Below, piece by piece: positions 1 to 9,064 of a DNA stretch of 64,000 nucleotides. The notes beneath the pieces are model-generated. The model had not been told where the DNA came from and ran no database searches. It worked only from the letters and a program-made list of their open reading frames with translations. A program made the translations under genes and the position numbers. Positions within the stretch are counted from its first letter, which is position 1; every line of letters begins with the position of its first letter. Origin of the DNA: Daphnia carinata (taxonomy: Eukaryota; Arthropoda; Branchiopoda; Diplostraca; Daphniidae); assembly GCF_022539665.2 (NCBI RefSeq), contig NC_081334.1, positions 9,146,424-9,210,423 on the forward strand, written 5' to 3'.

Positions 1-2
1 TG

Positions 3-1622
3 GAGAGGCCATTGGCCTACGCCAGTCGACTGCTGTCGAAAAGTGAAAGTAACTATTCGATCACCGAGAAGGAGTGTTTCGCCTTGGTGTGGGCCGTGAA
101 GAAGTTTCGCAGTTACATCTGGGGCATGGAAACTCTGGTGGTAACCGACCACCACGCCCTTTGTTGGTTGTTGACAAAGAAGGACTTATCAGGGCGCCTA
201 GCTCGTTGGAGTCTCCAGCTCCAAGAATTCTTGCTACGTATCGTTCATCGGAACGGGAGATTACATTCAGACGCGGACGCTCTCTCTCGTTACCCAATGG
301 ACTCTCCGCAAGAACTGGACGAAGAATTGCAGTGTATGGTTGCTGCCCTGAGTGTCGACCTGGAAAGCAAAAGTGCGTTACAGTGCGCCCAGAAAAATGA
401 GTGGAAGCTTGTATTTGCTGAATTGGAAAAGGGGAAACCATACCCCCCAATATCGTCTTAGGGATGGACTTCTATATCGTGCAAAAGTCATGGAGGACGG
501 TCTCCTCTTACGTCTGTGTGTTCCCCAATCCTTCAGAGGGGAGGTGATGCGTGCTTGTCATCACGACATTACTGCTGGACACTTGGTACTCACGCGGACA
601 CTACACAAGATACAGGCCCGGTATTGTTGGCCAGGCATGGGAGAGGATATCCGTGATTTCCTGCGGAAGTGTCGCGAGTGTCAATCGCGCAAGCCGGTAT
701 ACCAGCGTCCGGCTGGATTCATGGAAATCCAGCAAAGTGAGCGTCCCTTCGAGAGACTAGGAATGGACATTTTAGGTCCCTTCCCTCTGTCGAAAACCGG
801 TAACACCAACATCATTGTTGCCGTTGACTACGTTACTAAGTGGGCAAAGATTAAAGCCCTGCCGAGAGCAGACGCCGCAGAGGTGGCTGACAGGTGAAAA
901 GTGTGTTGTTACGTCATGGAGCCCCTCGTCAATTGACAACCGACCAAGGGCGCTGCTTTATGGCGGAGGTGACGCAGAAGGTGCTACAGGCGATGGAAAC
1001 CAACCATACGTCCACCACGGCATACCGGCCTCAGGCGAATGGGTTGGTCGAGCGGCTAAATCATACTCTAGCCGATATGCTATCTATGTATGTTAGTGCG
1101 TATCACCGGGATTGGGATGAATCCTTACCGTTTGTAACCTTCGCCTACAATACCAGCCGCAAGGAAAGTACGGGAAGGACCCCTTTTTACCTCGTGTATG
1201 GGAGGGAGGCTTTTCTCCCTGTCGACGGAGCCTTGAATTCCGACCCCAATCTTGTTCCTCCTCGCGACCGGGACCCAACGGAATGGGCCTTGGGAAGGTT
1301 ACAACGAGCGCGTCAGGACGTACAGAGGCTGTGCGCTGCTGTACACAAAAAGCAGAAGGTGCGGTACGATGAGGGACGCCGAGAAGCCCCGACTTACCTG
1401 CCTGGTGAAGAGGTGTTAATTTACAAACCAATCCGGAAGGTAGGGAAGTCGGAGAAGCTTCTGCATCGCTGGTTTGGGCCGTACACGGTTGTGCGCCAAA
1501 CCACTCCCACCAACTATGAGGTCAAGCTCGGCAAGTCCCCAAAATCCGAAATTGTACATGTGGAGCGGATCAAGCCTTTCGTCGATTGTGTGAGTCTTAG
1601 GCCACAGGTAAGCCACCAGTGA
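3..1622 (+). pseudogene. pol: A1 pol: RNase H end and integrase, frameshifted
   Basis: Three frame segments together encode the end of RNase H (3-461; motifs [27 protein letters not shown] and DADALSRYP), the integrase zinc-binding HHCC region (near 560-710; HHDITAGH then CRECQSRK), and the catalytic core. The core has D in GMDILGPFP, D in TTDQG and E in GLVERLN. A C-terminal GPYTVVRQ-type domain ends at 1622. The frame changes near 430-460, beside a run of C, and again near 893, so no single protein is made from this copy. The 5' end is cut by the window. Integrase would insert the cDNA into host DNA. The order RNase H-integrase is the Ty3/gypsy order, not Ty1/copia. Confidence 0.88.
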
Positions 1623-3733
1623 TATGGGCACCGGCGATCAACCAGGGGAGACTTCTCTGCGTCGCCAACCCCGGGCCCACACTGGAAACCGGGCACCAGA
1701 ACAACCACCGGAGCAACCACCGCCCGCGAGAGTCCACCCTTCCACGACCGGCCACACCGCCCGTTGAAGAGGGAGGTGGAGGCCTCCGACGTTCCGCAAG
1801 GATCCGAGCGGCCAGAAAAACATTCCTGTTGACCTTCCCGCTCCTGTTCATCCTCACGGTGATAGGAGAATTTAAGCACGCTTCAACTAAAGAAGTAGTG
1901 GCTTATCAAGGAGTGATTTTTAAATCCGAGGGGGAAGTGTCGTTCTCCGACTCCGAATGGGTCGTGGCCACCGACCTTACGTTCGACCACCTGACAACCA
2001 TGATGAAGACCTTACACGAGTGGCTCGAAGTAAAAGTGGATACTATGGCTAATCGTTGTGATGGCCCTAGAGACAAATTTAAGCTGACGCTACAACAACA
2101 TGTGAAGGGGAGAGCCCTAGTTGAGTTAGGGAAGCTACGGCGTTGTAACCAACGTTTTAGTGACCTAAAAACAGCTGTTAACCTGCAAGCAGCGAGGCGG
2201 AAGCGAGGATTAATTGACGGAGGTGGTAAAGTACTCAATTGGCTTTTCGGAGTGTCCACGCAGGAGGACCTCGAACATGTCCATGGTCGCCTGGAAAAAT
2301 TGTCCACGGAGACTACTTCAATAGTGCATGCTTTGGAGGTCCACGCATCTCTCATCAATGAGACATTGTGGGAAACGAAAGCAGTAGCTGATGCTGTGAA
2401 TGAGCTACAGACTGCTTTCGCGCAAATCGAGAGAGAAACCTGGAAATTAGACCAAAAAATTGAAGGAGTCGCACGAGAAATGGAGACACATTGGATAGCA
2501 ATCACGAGAGTGGAGGATGCTTTTCGGCAGGTGGAGTCCACCCTCGCCTGGCTTGATGAAGAACTGAACAGCTTTTCGGTTGGCATAGCTACTATGTCCA
2601 TGGGGCGGCTTCCGGTTACTCCTTTTCCTCCATTACAAGTGCAAGCTGTGCTGAAGGAAATCAAGGCGGTTCTACCTCCAGGCTGGTCGTTGAGCCCATC
2701 CATCCAGAACGGGGATATCTGGAAGGTGTATACGGAAGCGAAAGTGGTAGTAGCCACCGTAGGTAACTACCTCCGCATTTTCATGCATTTACCCGTGTTC
2801 GAGTTTCCTTTCAGATTTACGCTGTATGAGGTCATCAGCTTGCCGCGTCCCATCGGCAATGCCACGCTAGGTGCTCAGTTTGAGCCTCTTCCCCCATTTC
2901 TCGCCGTGGCCGGTGATAGTCAGGCTTTTGTGGAATTGTCGGTGTCCGACTCTGCCCGCTGTGTAACTTCCCCTGCGTCCATCTGCCCAATCAGTCGAGC
3001 AGTAAATAGGAAACACCGGGAGTCAAGTTGCGCAATGGCTCTGTTTCTGAAGGACGAGGTGCGGAGCCGCCTTCACTGCAAAACTAAGCTTTCCCCCTGG
3101 AAAGGCCAACAAACGGCGTATCTAGGTCACCGTAGGTGGGGTTATTCCACGACGCAAGAGACGACTATAACGTTCACCTGTCCACACGAACGCGGGAGAC
3201 CGAACACCGTTATTAAGAAGGAAGCGTTTGATGTCTTCGAGGTACCAATGTCGTGTTCAGCACACACAGACGATTGGATTTTTCAAGCAAGCTTCAGAAA
3301 AAGTGTCAAACATGCACTCAGCAAGAGCACTCTACCGACTATGACGGAGCTCGAAAATTTGGTTCAACTTCTATCGGAGACTGCCGAAGAGGAAACTTCA
3401 TCGCCCGGCAAAAAAAAAAATGGTGCGCCTAACAAGCCCCTACTATCGCGCCGCGCTAAGTTTCAGAGCCGTATTTCACTCATGGGTGAACACTTGCGCG
3501 TGATTGAAGAAGAAGAGAAAGCAAGAGTGGCTATGGAGGTCGACCGCACCGTCGGGCTCCGTTATCCCTACGAAATAGTTGTCGCGATAGTCGGGTTGTT
3601 GCTGGGCTTTGGGATATTGTTATTTTTCGGCTGGCGTGGATGTCAGTTGTCGCTCGCCAGCGTTACCCAACGCATAGTGGAACTAGAAGGCCGACTAGCT
3701 GTACACGAGGCTGACGTAGAAGGACGACTGTAA
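1619..3733 (+). CDS. env: A1 env-like fusion glycoprotein, intact frame
   Basis: A 704-codon open frame overlaps the end of pol by four bases. Near residues 66-84 is a hydrophobic signal-like stretch (KTFLLTFPLLFILTVIGEF). At residues 193-196 is a furin-type RRKR site followed by GLIDGGGK and LNWLFG, the cleavage/fusion-peptide layout of baculovirus F proteins and insect errantivirus Env. Heptad-rich sequence follows, and a transmembrane segment lies near residues 650-671 (IVVAIVGLLLGFGILLFFGW). The A2 and A3 paralogues start at an ATG just before the signal peptide. Here no ATG precedes the signal stretch in this frame, so translation may need a spliced leader or the start may be lost. The family and topology are well supported. 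Whether it is made is unknown. Confidence 0.82.
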   Translation: MIWAPAINQGRLLCVANPGPTLETGHQNNHRSNHRPRESTLPRPATPPVEEGGGGLRRSARIRAARKTFLLTFPLLFILTVIGEFKHASTKEVVAYQGVIFKSEGEVSFSDSEWVVATDLTFDHLTTMMKTLHEWLEVKVDTMANRCDGPRDKFKLTLQQHVKGRALVELGKLRRCNQRFSDLKTAVNLQAARRKRGLIDGGGKVLNWLFGVSTQEDLEHVHGRLEKLSTETTSIVHALEVHASLINETLWETKAVADAVNELQTAFAQIERETWKLDQKIEGVAREMETHWIAITRVEDAFRQVESTLAWLDEELNSFSVGIATMSMGRLPVTPFPPLQVQAVLKEIKAVLPPGWSLSPSIQNGDIWKVYTEAKVVVATVGNYLRIFMHLPVFEFPFRFTLYEVISLPRPIGNATLGAQFEPLPPFLAVAGDSQAFVELSVSDSARCVTSPASICPISRAVNRKHRESSCAMALFLKDEVRSRLHCKTKLSPWKGQQTAYLGHRRWGYSTTQETTITFTCPHERGRPNTVIKKEAFDVFEVPMSCSAHTDDWIFQASFRKSVKHALSKSTLPTMTELENLVQLLSETAEEETSSPGKKKNGAPNKPLLSRRAKFQSRISLMGEHLRVIEEEEKARVAMEVDRTVGLRYPYEIVVAIVGLLLGFGILLFFGWRGCQLSLASVTQRIVELEGRLAVHEADVEGRL

Positions 3734-3972
3734 TTCGACCCTCCGAATACACAAAAACTCTGTTCAGTCTCGCTTCGTGTCGTTATTATTATGTTTACTC
3801 CTTTTATTCCCTTATATGTAGTCTGCCCGATATTTTATGTGTAGTTTTCCTGCTGTTAAAGGTAGTGTGTTGCATTTGTTTCATTTACGTTATTTGGGTC
3901 TAGGCCTACGCCCGTCTAGCTTCTGCTCGCGGGACAATGCGATCGGGACGAGTCGCAGGCTGAGGAGGGGGA
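3734..3972 (+). other. A1 3' untranslated spacer and polypurine tract
   Basis: This 239-bp non-coding stretch lies between the env stop and the LTR. It ends in the purine run GAGGAGGGGGA at 3962-3972, directly before the TG of the LTR. That is the expected position of the plus-strand primer for reverse transcription. Confidence 0.75.
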
Positions 3973-4361
3973 TGTAGCGAATGGTTTCTTGCTAGTTCAA
4001 GAAATACGAGAGTGGCGTGAGAGAGAGCTTCAACGCCCGTTCTCACCCTCCGTTATAGCTGTAACGGGGAGACTCACCATCCGTCGGAAATGGTCGTCTT
4101 TCTCCATCCGATCGCTTTAGCCTTGGATGAACGGAAGATGCGAACCATGAAAAACCCGGGCAGGGTAGTCAGGCAGTAGGTAGTCTGGTCGGTCGTGAGT
4201 TAGTCGTGTTAGTCTACTTTCTTTAACTTGTGCGTTTCTGCCCTTAGTGTAAGCAGTTTTTCCCCCTTTTGATGTTATCCTTTTAGTGCTATGCCTTGTG
4301 TAGCTGGCCGTGTTGGTTAAAACCCTCAAATAAACAGTTACTCCCGTGATCGCTCGTTACA
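3973..4361 (+). repeat. A1 3' LTR (389 bp)
   Basis: It starts TGTAGCGAATGG and ends CGCTCGTTACA, following a polypurine tract. A polyadenylation signal AATAAA lies at 4329-4334. Near its 5' end is an inverted repeat, TTTCTTG with CAAGAAA around a six-base loop (3984-4004). The A2 and A3 LTRs have unrelated hairpins at about the same place. Confidence 0.88.
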
Positions 4362-4732
4362 ATATTGCTGATAATTCATACATCTGTCAACGAACTCACG
4401 TTAACCGTCTAAAGGCGGAATTGGAATCCGTGGAATTGGAAATGGCAGAAAAGAAAATGGACGCCAACGCTAACAGTAAACAACCATTATGCCTCAACGA
4501 CGAAATTCAAGATATACATGATTCGGTTGACGATAACTCAATCGAAGCTGACATATTGTTGAACCGTCATAATCCAACACCGATTCCCGAAAACAATGTT
4601 GTTACCATAAATTTGGAATCTGAGGCCCGACAGGTGGCGCCAGCCATCGATCAGCCTGAAGAATTGCCACCCCAAAATGCTACCGGACGCCCGAACAGAA
4701 ATCGAATACTACCAATGCGTTATAGAAATTAG
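4362..4732 (+). pseudogene. pol: B1 integrase C-terminal tail
   Basis: The frame matches the end of B2 pol: the ADNSYICQRTHVNRLK segment, then an acidic tail ending in LPMRYRN and a stop. It is cut at its 5' end by the A1 insertion. An in-frame deletion after HVNRLK removes roughly 80 residues that are present in B2. The fragment has no catalytic residues and is only a remnant. Confidence 0.85.
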
Positions 4733-4879
4733 AAGCGTTTTTCCGAAACAAAGTCAACGATCACATAACGAACGACGTGTATTTAACAGAAAGAAATTTC
4801 AAAAGGACTTCACAACGTTTTTGACACTTGTTGTGTCGAGTTCACCAAAATCGCGCCCCAAATTTAAACTTCCGTAAAG

Positions 4880-5314
4880 ATGGACCCGTGCGCCAACTCA
4901 ACCAATCAGCAAACCCAGGCAGCTTCCGAATGGCTAAGTGCCGAAGAGCAAGCCGGAAAAGCGATGGCACCAATGGTGGCCATCCCAATCTACGACGATT
5001 GGACTCCGGTGCCCGAAAAAACTACCACAGTTGTCAGCCAGACGCCTCGGTCACCGGAGCTCGACGACATGGAATCGTGGGAGATGGAACGTCAGCGTTA
5101 CGAGCGCCGTATCGAAGAACGTACGGCCTCACTCACCCGTCAACTAAACACGGATCTCTACGCTGAAGATTGGGGTGGAGCTGTCAACACCCTCAAGCTT
5201 ATTCTAGACTTGGATCCCGTGAAGCGCCACCCCCCTCTTTTGAACAGGTCGCCCGACCAGTGGGACACTGGTCGAAAACGTCAGAGGCGCGACGGCCTCA
5301 ACACTTCCCATTGA
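4880..5314 (+). CDS. B1 accessory ORF 1, 144 residues, unknown function
   Basis: The protein starts MDPCANSTNQQTQAASEWL and is full length relative to the B2 copy at 30952-31386. It has an acidic, helical-looking middle (ELDDMESWEMERQRYERRIEERTA), then a LILDLDPVKRHPPL motif and a basic end. It lies 147 bp after the pol stop, ahead of the tRNA-like spacer. The open frame and its start and stop are kept in both B copies although other genes of B1 are broken. I recognise no known domain. The C-terminal DLDP motif recurs in B2 accessory ORF 2, so these look like a small accessory family. Confidence 0.7.
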   Translation: MDPCANSTNQQTQAASEWLSAEEQAGKAMAPMVAIPIYDDWTPVPEKTTTVVSQTPRSPELDDMESWEMERQRYERRIEERTASLTRQLNTDLYAEDWGGAVNTLKLILDLDPVKRHPPLLNRSPDQWDTGRKRQRRDGLNTSH

Positions 5315-5818
5315 ACATACCATGAAGGAACGGAACGAAAAAAGGACCCCGAGGACAACGACAACCCCTTTTATTTACTCTCACCCCAGTAGGAACATGT
5401 GTTTATTCCCCTTAGAATAGAGCTCTATCCCAAACCATCTTGTTTTCCTCTTCGCATTATATTCTCTACCTTAACAAACAATAAAATAAACACAGTAGGA
5501 TGCATAAACTCCGCCGGTTTTTCATTATACGAATATTTAAGATGAAATTCAAAAGAAAAAAAAGACGTTATGGAAACAGCTTAAGGTAAACGGAAATATA
5601 GGATAGAAAAAAAATCAAAATAAAAGCCAACACATCGATTAAAGGGTATTTCGAAAACAGCTGAGGCAAGGCTCGAACCTACGACCCACTGAGCTTTTCA
5701 CAACTTTAAATTTTGTTAACCAAAGGAAAAAACAGGAAAAATTTAGGATAGACGGCAGCCGAGCCGGGGCTCGAACCCAAGACTCCCGAGTGGTTGTCGA
5801 GGGCTGTGTCGCTATGGC
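5315..5818 (+). other. B1 non-coding spacer with tRNA-like sequences
   Basis: AT-rich sequence with no convincing ORF. On the minus strand two tRNA-like 3' halves with GGTTCGAGCC-type T-arm boxes lie near 5660-5700 and 5755-5818. They match T5 and T4 of B2 (30585-30640 and 30455-30540) in the same order and orientation relative to the element. Confidence 0.6.
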
Positions 5819-5826
5819 GTCTAGAC

Positions 5827-6403
5827 CAGTAGATCCTATCTTTCGGAAAAGATAAGATAGAATGGCAAAAGTTAAGGCACTTCCGGCATCTTTTCGAGAA
5901 CTTGTATCGGGCGTCAATTTGAGCCAAAAAAAAGTATCTTTATCTTATGCTAAGCCAATTTTAGCCTAAAGTTACCGAAAAGATACAAGATACTTTCGGC
6001 GCCATCTAGCGGCGACAAGTTCACTTATTTGGAATAAAATTTTCGGGTCTCATTGTTTTAGTCATCCCTTGTCTCGTGGATGTGGACCAAAAATAAATGA
6101 ATTATGAAGCTACAAATTTGATGCAACCCAGAATTTCAATTAATCTTCGATTCAGAATTTTTTTATTTATTTTTGCTTTATTACTAAGTATCTTGTATCT
6201 TATTTTATCTTATCTTTAGCCTAAAATGGGAATTTTAAAAAATTTTTAAAAATATCTTATCTTAACTGGTTTTTTTCGGTAGTATCTTGTATCGAAGCAT
6301 TTTTTTCGGTATTTACAAAATATCTTAACTTAACTTTGTATTTTAAATTTTTTTTTACAGTAACTGTATCTACAGGGTAAAAAAAAAAAGATAGGAAGCA
6401 CTG
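5827..6403. mobile_element. Non-autonomous hAT element (577 bp)
   Basis: The ends are CAGTAGATCCTATCTTT and the inverse of CAGTGCTTCCTATCTTT, giving 17-bp imperfect terminal inverted repeats. They are flanked by an exact 8-bp duplication GTCTAGAC (5819-5826 and 6404-6411). B2 shows the matching uninterrupted sequence near 30470. An 8-bp target duplication and CAG...CTG ends are hAT hallmarks. There is no transposase ORF. The interior is AT-rich, with repeated TATCTTAT-type words. Confidence 0.88.
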
Positions 6404-6411
6404 GTCTAGAC

Positions 6412-7183
6412 ATATATTCACCATATCTTAATATCAAAGCCATTTCAAACGAAACCAGAAATAAACACTTAAAATATTCAATCACAACAGAATACATATG
6501 AATCAATTAGCTTCGCCGACTCTTAAGGAATCCACCGGTAAAATTGTTAGTCATAATCACGGCGTGGTCTGAACCTGAGACTCCCGAACCGTGGTCGAAG
6601 GCTATACCATCTAGCCATATAACCATATGGAATACCGAATTCGATACCCAGAATTATTTGAAAATTCGAAACAGGATAAATAAAATTTTAATATCTATTG
6701 GCAATCAACCCACGGAATAGTAATTAGGGAATAGTTAACCTCACTCCTGAGGAATCTACCAGTAATTTTCTTAGTCAAGGTCACGACATGATTCGAAATT
6801 AAGGCTCCCGAGTGACAGTCAGAAGCTATAGCATTACGCCACACCGCCAACGCCCATATACCGAATCCCTCACAAGTTGATATACACAATTTATGCCTAA
6901 TTAACTCACTAGTAGAAACATTACGCTTCTTCATTTCTTCTTTCACTTTTTCTTCTTTCCCTATCTCCATTTGATAAAAGTAGAAATCTTAGTTTTAAAA
7001 CGAAACGAAAGAAAAACGAACCGTTGTGCGCCCTTGGAAGAAGGCTACCCGACCCTACACAGCAATAAATAATTCCCCTCCTGACAACACTAAAGAAAAC
7101 TGACACTTGTTGAAACAATCGGGTGACCTCTCGGAGACTTAGTGTTGAACTCGAACTTTTAGGAAAATAAAGTTCTAAAAACC
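6412..7183 (+). other. B1 spacer with two further tRNA-like modules, no gene
   Basis: On the minus strand, tRNA-like sequences lie near 6545-6625 and 6755-6850. The first has a perfect 5-bp D-arm hairpin GGCTA/TAGCC. The second has the anticodon-arm loop CTGTCAC (GTC in the anticodon position). Each is followed by a related tail resembling TGACTAA...TTAC[CT]GGT[AG]GATTCCT. Near 7150-7183 the sequence jumps to the middle of env, where B2 has about 2.3 kb more. Confidence 0.55.
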
Positions 7184-8318
7184 TATACACAGAAGACTAA
7201 ACCGAAAACCCGACTAGTGGAAGATGGAATGGGTACACTGGTCCGTCTACCGGGTGACGAAATAATTTTCAGGCTCCAAGATGACGCCCAACAACTTGAT
7301 TTTCATTTGACGCCTATACAACGCTGTGCCTCCCTACAAAACGAATGCACCAATAAAACTTCGTCGTTTGAGATCATTGGCCAATCAAAACTCACCGTTT
7401 CGACGGCGGCCATCATGGAAAATTTAACAGCCACTTTGGAGACCCCAGCGCCATCTACCGACGAAAATCTAAACGTACCCACGAATATACAATATATTCG
7501 AGACCCACTTACCGATCATGAAAATGAATTGGCAAGACAAATTCGACTAATGCAATGTGAGGCTCGCCACGCCAAACACGAAAGGGCTATTACAACTGCT
7601 CAAATAACGGTTGGTTAGCAGCTTCGCAGTTAAATTTACCACAGTGCACAAAATTACAAGCCTTTGGAAAAACGGTTGTGCTGATTCAATGTAAGGCTTT
7701 AAATGTTACATTTGAGACTATACTGACATCTTGCGGACCGCAACCGAAATTTCAAAATTACACTATTAATCTTGACGGATGGGAACTTGTGAAATATTAC
7801 CCTTGTTACTGGACTAATGGTTTTGTTAATTTTAACGACAAACCTTATGCCTACCGTAACGAAACCTGGTTACCAATTGAAGCAAACATTGTGTTACCGG
7901 AACAGACGCTTGCGCATTCTTTTCGGTATGAAAATGTCAAATTCTTCGACTACGAACATCGAAGCAACCCGACAATACAGACAATATGCTAAATCATATG
8001 AACATTATGGCCGATATAGCCGCCGCGATTAATGAACATCCTCCACCTGAATTTGCCTTACGCCACAAATACAGTGCATCGAATGTCTTAGTGACATCGG
8101 CTAGTGTCGGAACTTATACATCTTGGTGGGACACCATCACAAATTACTTCTTCATCGGCATATTATGTCTCTTAGTGCTTCTCTTCTTACGCATATGTTA
8201 CGCCTGCGGTTTTTTACACTCATCTGGGCTGTATGCTGTCGCCCTTCCAATGATCCAAGACCTGTGGCTTCCGAATCGATTCCGATGCATCAACTCTGAT
8301 TACGGGACGTAATCTCAC
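7184..8318 (+). pseudogene. env: B1 env remnant (C-terminal part), frameshifted
   Basis: Frames 7217-7618, 7678-7992 and 7986-8312 match consecutive parts of the intact B2 env. They cover the stretch from LVEDG.GTLVRLPGDEI through LQAFGKTV to the transmembrane segment near 8150-8210 (YFFIGILCLLVLLFLRI). Single-base losses near 7605 and 7975 and an indel in the T run near 8210 break the frame. The N-terminal part, including the signal peptide, is deleted. This copy cannot make a glycoprotein. Confidence 0.87.
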
Positions 8319-8332
8319 GCCGCCGGGAGTGA

Positions 8333-9064
8333 TGTAACGAAGCCGAACATATTACTTTAACTTTTTCTCGCTTTTGCTTCAGTAGTAAACGCAAGTCTGG
8401 ACATGGCAATTGCAACACTATATACGCAGTGCAGCTGACCCAAATGAACACCTGCAGCTGACTCACGCAGACGATACGCCCTCAACATCACGCCACATCA
8501 AACGGCATCGTTTAATTGGCTGCAGCGTGAATGCACAAGCTCCGCCCAATCACGCCACTTTTGCAGTATGCAAAGTTTCGTGATAAACCTAGCAGTTGAC
8601 GGAAATGAGACAAGTAGTTGAAGCCGTGCCAAATAGTCGTCTTAAGTCAATCTTTCCCGCTTTATTGAGTAGTATTGTGCCTTGCTTAATGTTTCCTTGC
8701 CTAAACTTTGAGTTAGAATTCGTTCTTGTCCCGAGCTATCCCGGACATTGATCGTCAGATTCTTACAATCTGAACTCTTGCTGTGTATCGCTCGTGTGGA
8801 AGCTGAAATCCAAGTTCGCCTTGTGTCGTTTTCTTCCATTCTTTCACTCGTGAGTTCACGGTAAGACCCCCTGTCTATTTGTTCTTTTCTTTAACTGTTT
8901 TCCCGAATGTTTCTTCTTGTCTTTTGTTCTCTTACCTTTTTAATTCTCATGTCTTAGCTTACAATAAACACATACGTCATTGTGGGTAAAACGCCTCGAG
9001 TTCAATTTACATTTATTGTATTAATCCGTAAAGTCCATCTTCCCACACGGGAAGATGCTTTACA
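8333..9064 (+). repeat. B1 3' LTR (732 bp)
   Basis: Begins TGTAACGAAGCC and ends GATGCTTTACA. It is the reverse complement, with differences, of the 725-bp B2 LTRs. The last 37 bp form a long hairpin: CATCTTCCC and GGGAAGATG around ACAC, with outer arms GTAAAG and CTTTAC. Confidence 0.9.

Larger units (their letters stand above)
1..4361 (+). mobile_element. Ty3/gypsy LTR element A1, 3' part with env-like gene
   Basis: The element enters from the left edge of the window. In order it has the end of reverse transcriptase/RNase H, integrase, an env-like ORF, a purine tract at 3962-3972 and a 389-bp 3' LTR. The right boundary is clear because the next base resumes the integrase tail of another element (B1): the sequence after 4361 matches the B2 integrase tail near 32130. 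A1 is therefore inserted inside B1. The 5' LTR is outside the window, so its target duplication cannot be tested. Confidence 0.9.
4362..9064 (+). mobile_element. Ty3/gypsy element B1, 3' part
   Basis: This carries the 3' half of a B-type element (complete relative: B2 at 25447-39131): integrase tail, accessory ORF, a spacer with tRNA-like sequences, an env remnant and a 3' LTR. Compared with B2 it has lost part of the integrase tail, and a segment between about 7170 and 7184 that in B2 holds accessory ORF 2 and the first part of env. Its 5' half lies left of the window because A1 is inserted into it. Its LTR runs directly into - strand integrase sequence of element C, so B1 sits inside C. Confidence 0.88.

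Noticed and set aside
1906-2757. Long minus-strand ORF (283 codons) over A1 env
   Set aside because: It is antisense to a well-supported env frame, serine-rich without domain motifs; judged a shadow.
4117-4329. Minus-strand ORF in the A1 LTR
   Set aside because: Lies wholly in an LTR with no related frame in the other A LTRs.
5639-5927. Minus-strand ORFs over the B1 spacer
   Set aside because: They are explained by tRNA-like sequences and the end of the hAT element.
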